Made by a program: the position numbers and the translations under genes
Notes under the pieces: model-generated
What the model was told of the DNA's origin: nothing
Database searches by the model: none
What the model saw: only the letters and a program-made list of their open reading frames with translations
In this document: positions 1-4,613 of the stretch, in pieces
Numbering within the stretch: the stretch's first letter is position 1
Layout of the letters: the number at the start of each line of letters is the position of its first letter
Assembly: GCA_028877195.1 (NCBI GenBank)
Contig: JAPPIL010000095.1
Span: 1-5,125, forward strand
DNA from: Pseudomonadota bacterium
GTDB lineage: Bacteria; Bdellovibrionota_B; Oligoflexia; Oligoflexales; JAPPIL01
Length of the DNA stretch: 5,125 nucleotides
Reading direction: 5' to 3'

Positions 1-29
1 TCTTACGACTATACAAATGCTGTATAAGA

Positions 30-57
30 ACATGCTTTGCTTGTCCGCAAGACATGT
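30..57 (+). promoter_or_regulatory. Alternative hairpin competing with the long stem
   Basis: ACATG (30-34) pairs with CATGT (53-57), and inside it CTTG (40-43) pairs with CAAG (48-51) around a TCCG loop. Bases 49-57 are also the left strand of the 49-63/137-151 stem, so the two structures exclude each other. This is a pattern seen in switching RNAs, but no ligand-binding family is recognised and the hairpin is short, so regulation is only a possibility. Confidence 0.3.
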
Positions 58-151
58 GCTGGTATTTATCAGAATCAGGAAAAATTATTTTCGCTTCGAG
101 CGCTCGTGAGAACGAAAAAATTTGTTCCTGATTCAAACCAGCATATGTCTT
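49..151 (+). repeat. Long imperfect inverted repeat (hairpin arm)
   Basis: The left arm 49-63 pairs with 137-151 over 15 positions with one G-U. After an asymmetric internal loop (64-71 opposite 135-136), 72-93 pairs with 113-134 with only single-base bulges at A87 and G124. The apex contains the 10-base palindrome CGAGCGCTCG at 97-106. In all, about 36 pairs lie in 103 bases, far beyond chance. It has no T-tract after it, so it is not a standard terminator. It could be part of a larger RNA or a DNA cruciform; the sequence does not decide. Confidence 0.75.
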
Positions 152-371
152 TAGACGATAGGGGGGAGGTGCGGAGGGGAACTTCAAAACGGAGAGAGGA
201 CAGGCAAGCTTGCTTGCCATGTTCGATCGGAGTGCATGAAGTCTGCGAAGCTCACGTCTCTCCGCATACAAACAAAAATAGGCATTACTTATGCAACAAA
301 GCCACGAAACCGCCCCTCTGCTTATCTAGACCCGAAATAGCCACAGACAGATATTGTGCTGCGGTGTTTGT

Positions 372-569
372 TCAACAAAATTCCGCCCACTGTGGAGGAC
401 AGCCGTTATTATTGATTACTTCCTGCGCTGTCTCACAGGAAGTGGAGGGTGGCTTTATAGCGCAGCCACTGCTGTTTATTGTTTGTCCGTGCTGCACGGC
501 AGCTCCAGCTGAAGTCGCCAATGCGATAACTGCTAAACCGATGTAAAAAGATTTTAATATCGTCTTCAT
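372..569 (-). CDS. Small secreted four-cysteine protein of unknown function
   Basis: The 65-residue product begins with a clear Sec-type signal peptide: Lys at 3 and 6, a hydrophobic core from about residue 8 to 18, and a likely cleavage after Ala-Gly-Ala around residue 23. The mature part is only about 42 residues, polar, with cysteines at 36, 45, 57 and 65. The last is the C-terminal residue, and the set allows two disulfides after export. The start is well supported: GAGGAGA lies 7 bases upstream of the ATG. I recognise no family; a small periplasmic or secreted peptide is as much as can be said. It is separated from the next - strand gene by about 200 bases and probably has its own promoter. 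It ends convergently against the structured region at 1-334. A longer opposite-strand frame covers it but lacks comparable start signals. Confidence 0.78.
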   Translation of the reverse strand: MKTILKSFYIGLAVIALATSAGAAVQHGQTINSSGCAIKPPSTSCETAQEVINNNGCPPQWAEFC

Positions 570-576
570 TGTTATG

Positions 577-583
577 TCTCCTC
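577..583 (-). promoter_or_regulatory. Strong Shine-Dalgarno site of the secreted peptide gene
   Basis: On the - strand the sequence reads GAGGAGA, ending 7 bases before the ATG at 569. This is the best ribosome site in the window and fixes the start of the 65-residue protein. Confidence 0.8.
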
Positions 584-681
584 ACTTACAAGCTACTCGT
601 TATGTGCTGTAGCTTTTTGGTTAATCAAGTTGCCCAAGAACCAGTTTTTCTCTACCGATTATGTGCGCAACATCTACAACC

Positions 682-711
682 ATCTTATCGAGATATTCGT
701 TAACTTGTTAA
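682..711 (-). promoter_or_regulatory. Possible sigma70-type promoter with overlapping palindrome
   Basis: On the - strand TTAACA (706-711) resembles a -35 box and TAAGAT (682-687) a -10 box, with an 18-base spacer. Transcription would start near 675, leaving a leader of about 105 bases before the secreted peptide gene. The -35 box lies in the 12-base palindrome at 700-711 (TTAAC, two bases, GTTAA), which could be an operator. The match is moderate and other weak promoter-like pairs exist closer to the gene. The rest of the gap 570-767 shows only an 8-pair imperfect repeat at 746-753/768-775, with no T-tract. Confidence 0.3.
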
Positions 712-767
712 GGGAAAAGAACGTGTGCAAGGCATTTTCTATTAACCGCCTAGCCATTCAGCATTGA

Positions 768-1010
768 CTAGGTGGCCACATATAGGCTCGCCATCTGATT
801 GGCAAGGCATGGGTCATAGCGCAACAAGGCGCAAGCAACTCTAGCAACGACCGCAGGGTCAAGGGGCTGCAACCGCGCCACGGCCATCGCAACTCTCTCG
901 CGCTCAACGGCGTTGAGGTGTTCAGGTATACTGCCTTTGCCAAATACGCACACCATAATCGCCGCAATCTCACGGCTACTGTGCGCAAAGTTAAGCGAGT
1001 AAGCTAGCAT
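768..1010 (-). CDS. Small helical hypothetical protein, about 80 residues
   Basis: I do not recognise this protein. From the ATG at 1010 it is 80 residues, rich in Ala, Val, Leu and Arg, and probably all helical. It has a segment Glu-Arg-Glu-Arg-Val-Ala at 36-41 followed by a Val-Ala-Arg helix, with cysteines at 21, 60 and 68. No signal peptide or transmembrane segment is evident. The frame stays open upstream to a TTG at 1076, which would add 22 residues. I prefer the ATG because an extended -10 promoter lies between the two and would put the TTG outside the transcript. The ribosome site is weak. The middle part faintly recalls the N-terminal helical domain of FliG, but not enough to assign it. 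Good codon continuity and the promoter support a real gene; a competing frame at 758-988 on the same strand is less likely. Confidence 0.6.
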   Translation of the reverse strand: MLAYSLNFAHSSREIAAIMVCVFGKGSIPEHLNAVERERVAMAVARLQPLDPAVVARVACALLRYDPCLANQMASLYVAT

Positions 1011-1040
1011 CGTTGCTCTAATTAATTTCACTATGAGTAT

Positions 1041-1049
1041 ATCATACCA
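1041..1049 (-). promoter_or_regulatory. Extended -10 promoter for the small helical protein
   Basis: The - strand reads TGGTATGAT: a TGn extension followed by a -10 hexamer with five of six consensus bases, in an AT-rich gap (1011-1086). Transcription would begin near 1034, giving a leader of about 24 bases before the ATG at 1010. There is no good -35 at 17 bases, as is common for extended -10 promoters. It allows this gene to be expressed separately from pgi and the DHH-like gene. Confidence 0.5.
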
Positions 1050-1086
1050 TAAAGCTAACACATTATTACAACTCAATTAATTTTAA

Positions 1087-2043
1087 CTACAAGTTAAGCA
1101 ATCTTGATACGAGATGTAAAAGTTTTTGTATCTGTATTGAAGATATGGGAGAGGCTGTTTTCATACCAAAGAATTTAACATACCTTCTATCACCACCTCC
1201 GTAAACTCTGCTATACGAAGGCAATTGGAGGCGAGCAAAGTCGTAATCAAACAACTTATCGACGACAGCTGGTGCACCACTAAAAGCAACGCTGTTCGAT
1301 TTCCATGACAGGGCATTTAGTCGTGGGGTGCGTAAAAATAATTCTTGCACCACTATCGGGCTATGCTTTTGTAAGACGCAGAGGTTATCCTTGACAGTAA
1401 TCTTGCCAAGTTCAATATCTGCATGTGCTCTCGCCTGTTGTTTGCTAATTTCAGGGCTTGACCAGCCTTGCGCCAGCAGATCAAAGCGACGAATAGCACG
1501 GATGCGTTGACGAGAGATGCCCTGTGCAATCAGGGCTGGGATATAAGAACGGTCATTGATCGCGATATGGTAGTCATCGCTGTTCATTTGCCAACCGATG
1601 TAGGCACACAACTGTTCAAGCGAACTCAAATCGTTTTGGCGGTCGCACCAATGATAATAGTGATGATCGATTATTTTCAGCTGGTAACCGCGTCGTCGCA
1701 ACTCCTGCTCTGATGCCACCATGCTCTTGTCATTGCACCAAATGCCAGGCAATTCAAACAAGCAGATAGTTTCAACTTTGCGCAAAGCTGGTTGAGCAAG
1801 CAATGTGCGCAATGCTGGCATTTCAACGTCCAGTGTCGCACCCCATTTTTGATGGCTGTGATGAACGTGGGGTGCTTTACATGCTTGCAGAATTAAACTC
1901 GCACGCTGTGCTTCGCCGTCATTGACGGGGATAACGAACAATGTTTGATGCAAGCGTTCAGCACGAAGGCGCTGGCAGCGCAGGTGGCTTGGTCTTATCG
2001 TTGTAAGATCACTGTAGTCTGGATCGCAACTTTTCTGCTTCAC
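1087..2043 (-). CDS. DHH-type phosphoesterase-like protein, function unknown
   Basis: A 318-residue cytoplasmic-looking protein. The DHH triad is at 126-128 in the context Ile-Ile-Asp-His-His. It is followed by a Ser-Ser-Leu-Glu-Gln segment (140-144), an Asn-Asp-Arg motif with Asp164, and a C-terminal Tyr-Gly-Gly-Gly-Asp motif at 281-285 like the glycine-rich motif of DHHA1-type domains. DHH enzymes use Mn-bound Asp and His residues to cleave phosphodiester or pyrophosphate bonds (RecJ, NrnA and PpaC types). Here the first metal motif is degenerate: only Asp42 in Val-Asn-Asp-Gly-Glu is present where Asp-x-Asp is expected, and the second site may be Glu97 (Phe-Glu-Leu-Pro-Gly). So it may be a divergent subfamily rather than RecJ or NrnA, and the substrate cannot be given. 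The start is GTG, with AGGA 7 bases upstream inside pgi; the 35-base overlap points to translational coupling with pgi. Confidence 0.75.
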   Translation of the reverse strand: MKQKSCDPDYSDLTTIRPSHLRCQRLRAERLHQTLFVIPVNDGEAQRASLILQACKAPHVHHSHQKWGATLDVEMPALRTLLAQPALRKVETICLFELPGIWCNDKSMVASEQELRRRGYQLKIIDHHYYHWCDRQNDLSSLEQLCAYIGWQMNSDDYHIAINDRSYIPALIAQGISRQRIRAIRRFDLLAQGWSSPEISKQQARAHADIELGKITVKDNLCVLQKHSPIVVQELFLRTPRLNALSWKSNSVAFSGAPAVVDKLFDYDFARLQLPSYSRVYGGGDRRYVKFFGMKTASPISSIQIQKLLHLVSRLLNL

Positions 2044-3328
2044 TCTCTAATCCTGACTTGCCAGCCAAAGCGAGCATGTTGCGTTTGTAATTCTCAACCC
2101 CATCTTGATCAAAGGGATTAACCCCAAGCAATGCCCCGCTTATCGCACACGCAGTCTGCCAAAAAGCAAATAAATACCCCAAACCATAAGCATCAAGGCG
2201 GGACAAAATAATACTCATGTTCGGGACACCGCCATCGTGATGCGCTAACCTCGTGCTGTTGATCGCGATAGCATTGAGTTCTTGCATCGTTTTGTTGGCG
2301 AGATAATCTTGCCGCTGGCCAACAGCAGGCAAAGGGTCAGTAGGAACTTGCGTAGATGCAGACTGCATGTCCTCCACGACTAAAAATGTTTCAAGCATAT
2401 TGCGTCTACCGTCTTGGAGGTATTGCCCTAGTGCATGTAAATCACTGGTCAACGCCATAGTTGTCGGTAGGATGCCCTTGCCATCCTTGCCTTCGGATTC
2501 ACCGAACAGTTGTTGCCACCAAGCAGCCAAACTACGCAAGTGCGGGTCGCAATAAGAGAGCACCTCAACATGCTTGTCGGCTTGATAGGCGGCATTGCGC
2601 GTTGCCGCGTAGATAACAGCAGGGTTATCGGTATTGATCATCTGGGTATAGAATGCATCAGCTCCTTGCAAAAGCATCGTCGTATCATAACCAGCTAACG
2701 CCAATGGCACGAGTCCGACAGCTGTCAGCACCGAGTAGCGTCCGCCGACATCAGCAGGAATACTGAAGGCTTGGCAGTTGTTGGCATTGCTAAACGCCCG
2801 CAAACTCCCACTGTCAGGGTCGGTAACGACTATCGTGCGTTGACAAGCCTCGTGCTTGCGGTAGCGTTGCTCCAGATAGTTTCTAAAGACACGAAAGGCG
2901 ACGGCTGTTTCTAAAGTTTCGCCACTTTTGCTGACCACCACCAATAACGGCTGGCATTGCTCGAGTTGCTCAAGCACAGCATTAGTCATGCCAGCTGACA
3001 GGTGATAGCCGGCAAACAGTAGTCGCAGTCGTGTCTTACGCAAGGCATCATGCACAGCCTGCACACCCTGTAGCGAGCCACCGATACCTAGCAATACGAC
3101 GGCATCATAGGCATGCGGAATAGTGCTGATATAAGAATCAATACCTTTGTTGACTTCGTAACCTTGCTGTTGTGGATAATTCCAAAAGCCCGTCCATTCA
3201 CGACCGCGACAAGTTTTGGCAACCAGTTCGCTAAAAGCGTTGCAGGCTGGGGATAACAAGTCATCAGCGCGTTTGCGAATGTCTTTATGAATGAACCTTG
3301 TATCTATTTTTAGCATGGTCTTTAGCAT
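2009..3328 (-). CDS. pgi: Glucose-6-phosphate isomerase, short bacterial type
   Basis: Interconverts glucose 6-phosphate and fructose 6-phosphate in glycolysis and gluconeogenesis, in the cytoplasm. The 439 residues fit the short family of about 450 and not the 550-residue enterobacterial form. Two SIS-fold domains are seen in order: Gly-Ile-Gly-Gly-Ser at 81-85 and the sugar-phosphate loop Ser-Lys-Ser-Gly-Glu-Thr at 133-138, then signature 1 Gly-Gly-Arg-Tyr-Ser at 195-199, Gly-Glu-Ser-Glu-Gly-Lys at 276-281 with the likely catalytic base Glu277, Asp-Leu-His-Ala at 296-299, His-Asp-Gly-Gly-Val-Pro-Asn at 364-370, and signature 2 ending at Lys415. All expected catalytic residues are present, so it should be active. 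Two ATG codons 12 bases apart (3328 and 3316) lie in a 9-base direct repeat and neither has a Shine-Dalgarno site, so the start is uncertain by four residues. The gene overlaps the DHH-like gene downstream and diverges from mnmA. Confidence 0.97.
   Translation of the reverse strand: MLKTMLKIDTRFIHKDIRKRADDLLSPACNAFSELVAKTCRGREWTGFWNYPQQQGYEVNKGIDSYISTIPHAYDAVVLLGIGGSLQGVQAVHDALRKTRLRLLFAGYHLSAGMTNAVLEQLEQCQPLLVVVSKSGETLETAVAFRVFRNYLEQRYRKHEACQRTIVVTDPDSGSLRAFSNANNCQAFSIPADVGGRYSVLTAVGLVPLALAGYDTTMLLQGADAFYTQMINTDNPAVIYAATRNAAYQADKHVEVLSYCDPHLRSLAAWWQQLFGESEGKDGKGILPTTMALTSDLHALGQYLQDGRRNMLETFLVVEDMQSASTQVPTDPLPAVGQRQDYLANKTMQELNAIAINSTRLAHHDGGVPNMSIILSRLDAYGLGYLFAFWQTACAISGALLGVNPFDQDGVENYKRNMLALAGKSGLESEAEKLRSRLQ
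2051..2054 (-). promoter_or_regulatory. Ribosome site that selects the GTG start of the DHH-like gene
   Basis: AGGA on the - strand lies 7 bases before the GTG at 2043, inside the end of pgi. It supports this start over a TTG about 30 codons downstream and the idea of coupling to pgi translation. Confidence 0.5.
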
Positions 3329-3329
3329 G
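3309..3329. repeat. Short tandem direct repeat at the pgi start
   Basis: The nonamer TTTAGCATG occurs at 3309-3317 and 3321-3329 on the + strand. On the coding strand this gives two copies of CATGCTAAA, a 12-base in-frame step that duplicates Met-Leu-Lys at the N-terminus. Confidence 0.85.
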
Positions 3330-3345
3330 ATGGTGCGAAGATGCC

Positions 3346-3360
3346 ATTACTACGAGTAAT
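3346..3360. promoter_or_regulatory. Perfect palindrome upstream of pgi, possible operator
   Basis: ATTACT, a 3-base centre, then AGTAAT: a perfect 6-base inverted repeat whose near edge is 17 bases before the first pgi ATG. This is suited to an operator or to a leader hairpin close to the start codon. No known regulator site is recognised. Confidence 0.45.
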
Positions 3361-3399
3361 TTTCAACTAACTTGCGTTCCTACTCTAAAACAGCGACAT

Positions 3400-3412
3400 C
3401 TGCAAATTGCAG
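3400..3412. promoter_or_regulatory. Perfect 13-base palindrome in the divergent region
   Basis: CTGCAA, one base, TTGCAG. It abuts the next palindrome and shares its AAATT centre. It lies between the divergent genes pgi and mnmA, so one bound protein could affect both. Confidence 0.45.
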
Positions 3413-3436
3413 TATGCGGGGAAATTCCTCCGCATA
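3413..3436. promoter_or_regulatory. 24-base near-perfect palindrome in the divergent region
   Basis: TATGCGG (3413-3419) pairs with CCGCATA (3430-3436), and GGAA (3420-3423) with TTCC (3425-3428), with a single unpaired T at 3429. No T-tract follows on either strand, and both flanking genes read away from here, so a terminator makes little sense; an operator is more likely. The remainder of 3329-3542 shows no convincing -35/-10 pair for either gene. Confidence 0.5.
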
Positions 3437-3529
3437 AATGTCAAGTATGTGTTGCTCAAAGGCACTTGCTTTGCATAGAGTAGACAGTTGCTGATAGGCG
3501 TGAGTTCGGTCTCAAACACTGGGATTATT

Positions 3530-3533
3530 AGGA
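3530..3533 (+). promoter_or_regulatory. Ribosome binding site of mnmA
   Basis: AGGA lies 9 bases before the ATG at 3543 and supports this start, which also matches the usual MnmA N-terminus just before the PP-loop. Confidence 0.55.
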
Positions 3534-3542
3534 CAACAACAC

Positions 3543-4613
3543 ATGGCTAAACGTATCATTGTCGCGATGTCAGGCGGTGTTGATTCAGCGGTCGCAGCAT
3601 TACTTACGCAACAACAAGGTTACGAAGCGATCGGTATCACCATGCAACTGTGGCAAGGTTCGCGCCATAGCAAGAGTTGTTGCGCTCATACTGACATCAC
3701 CGATGCTCGCACAGTCGCTGCCAAACTCAACATTCCGCACTATGTCCTCAACTATGAGCAAGAGTTCAAGGCTGGAGTGGTTGATTACTTTGCGCAAGAA
3801 TACTTTGCTGGTCGCACCCCTAACCCTTGTGTCATGTGTAATAGCAAATTAAAATTCAATCACCTCATCCAAAAAGCCGACGCACTAGGCGCTGACTATG
3901 TTGCTACTGGTCATTACGTCAAGTGTGAGGAAGACAAGGAGGAGGGAGATGGTTTTACTTTGCGGCGAGCACATGACCAGCGCAAAGACCAAAGCTATTT
4001 TCTCTACGATCTGCAAAAGAAATTTTTATCTCGCCTCATCTTCCCCCTTGCCAACCTGACCAAAGAACAAGTGCGGGAACAGGCTCGCCGCTATCAACTC
4101 GGCAATGCTGACAAAAGTGAATCGCAAGACATTTGTTTTGTTGCCAAAGGTGCTCACGATAAGTTTTTGCAACAGCATTACCCAGAAAAGAAGCGTGTCG
4201 CTGGCGAATTTGTATCAACTGCGGGTGAAACACTGGGCACTCACAAGGGCGTGCACCAATACACCATCGGGCAGCGGCGCGGATTAGGTATTGCCACAGG
4301 CGAGCGTCGCTACATCACCGATATTCAACCAGATAGTGGCAAAGTCATGCTTGGCAAACGCTCGGACTTACAAACCAAACAACTCCTACTCCGACGCACT
4401 AATCTGTTGGCGGCTGAACTGCCAGCGACTTGTGCAGTGGTTACCCGTTATCACGGACGGCCTATCGCTTGTCAGGTGCAGCTGCTTGCTACAGGGTGGC
4501 AACTTGATCTTGCTGAACCGACGACTACGGCTGCACCTGGACAGGCGGCGGTCTTGTATCAGGGTGATAGAGTTATCGGTGGTGGTATCATAACTCGCAA
4601 AGACCATGCCTAA
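3543..4613 (+). CDS. mnmA: tRNA-specific 2-thiouridylase MnmA
   Basis: Thiolates C2 of the wobble uridine U34 of tRNAs for Lys, Glu and Gln, using ATP and sulfur from a cysteine desulfurase relay. At 356 residues it is full length. The PP-loop ATP motif Ser-Gly-Gly-Val-Asp-Ser is at 10-15. The loop Pro-Asn-Pro-Cys-Val-Met-Cys-Asn at 93-100 holds Cys99, matching the catalytic Cys102 of E. coli, and Ser-Gln-Asp-Ile-Cys-Phe at 194-199 holds Cys198, matching Cys199. Ala-Thr-Gly-His-Tyr is at 121-125, the tRNA-binding Gly-Gln-Arg-Arg-Gly-Leu-Gly at 243-249, and a C-terminal beta-barrel follows. Cys96 is a third cysteine where E. coli has Asp, as in many homologues. Paired cysteines Cys46-Cys47 lie earlier. 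The ATG is preceded by AGGA at 9 bases. It diverges from pgi and overlaps der by 8 bases. Confidence 0.98.
   Translation: MAKRIIVAMSGGVDSAVAALLTQQQGYEAIGITMQLWQGSRHSKSCCAHTDITDARTVAAKLNIPHYVLNYEQEFKAGVVDYFAQEYFAGRTPNPCVMCNSKLKFNHLIQKADALGADYVATGHYVKCEEDKEEGDGFTLRRAHDQRKDQSYFLYDLQKKFLSRLIFPLANLTKEQVREQARRYQLGNADKSESQDICFVAKGAHDKFLQQHYPEKKRVAGEFVSTAGETLGTHKGVHQYTIGQRRGLGIATGERRYITDIQPDSGKVMLGKRSDLQTKQLLLRRTNLLAAELPATCAVVTRYHGRPIACQVQLLATGWQLDLAEPTTTAAPGQAAVLYQGDRVIGGGIITRKDHA

Larger units (their letters stand above)
1..334 (+). ncRNA. Candidate structured RNA or structured regulatory region, family not recognised
   Basis: No credible gene is seen in the first 371 bases, but the + strand folds into a nested set of stems. 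These are a small hairpin 10-15/21-26, a 15-pair stem 49-63/137-151, a long stem 72-93/113-134 of 21 pairs with bulges at 87 and 124, and a 9-pair closing stem 171-179/313-321. The closing stem encloses 190-197/257-264, which in turn encloses hairpins 203-208/213-218 and 222-231/242-249. A further hairpin is 282-285/291-294. Three pairs are G-U only if the + strand is the RNA (56/144, 173/319, 229/244); on the - strand they would be A-C mismatches, which favours + strand transcription. A purine-rich run lies at 157-200. It shows none of the conserved cores of RNase P RNA, tmRNA, SRP RNA or 6S RNA that I know. No clear promoter or terminator marks its ends, and it may begin before the window. 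Function is unknown. Confidence 0.38.

Noticed and set aside
161..179. GGGGGGAGGTG as a ribosome binding site
   Set aside because: It is strongly Shine-Dalgarno-like, but no start codon with a meaningful frame follows at suitable distance, and the bases pair within a stem.
222..249. tRNA T-arm (GTTCGATC)
   Set aside because: The flanking bases cannot form a 5-pair T stem, and no acceptor or anticodon arm is present.
1..334. Retron-type msr-msd RNA, suggested by the long hairpin
   Set aside because: No reverse transcriptase lies in the window, complementarity between the ends is poor (about 8 of 11), and wobble pairs favour the + strand, where no such gene follows. A - strand gene beyond position 1 cannot be excluded.
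157..334. RNase P RNA, tmRNA or SRP RNA
   Set aside because: The purine-rich GCGGAGGGG looked like the RNase P P4 neighbourhood, but the universal GAAAGUC-type core and the 3' ACAGAA element are missing, and tmRNA ends and SRP loops are absent.
37..546. Open frame of 169 codons on the + strand over the structured region
   Set aside because: It starts with TTG without a ribosome site, has no recognisable domain, and runs antisense over the secreted-peptide gene, which has far better start signals. Its coding sense would also conflict with the stems.
746..775. Rho-independent terminator after the small helical protein gene
   Set aside because: The stem is 8 pairs with a mismatch on the relevant strand, the loop is 14 bases and there is no T-tract.
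758..988. Overlapping 76-codon frame on the - strand
   Set aside because: It is a shifted frame of the small helical gene, Arg- and Trp-rich in a way typical of a shadow, and not associated with the promoter and ATG arrangement.
1011..1076. 22-residue N-terminal extension of the small helical protein from a TTG
   Set aside because: The extended -10 promoter lies inside it, so the likely transcript begins downstream of that TTG.
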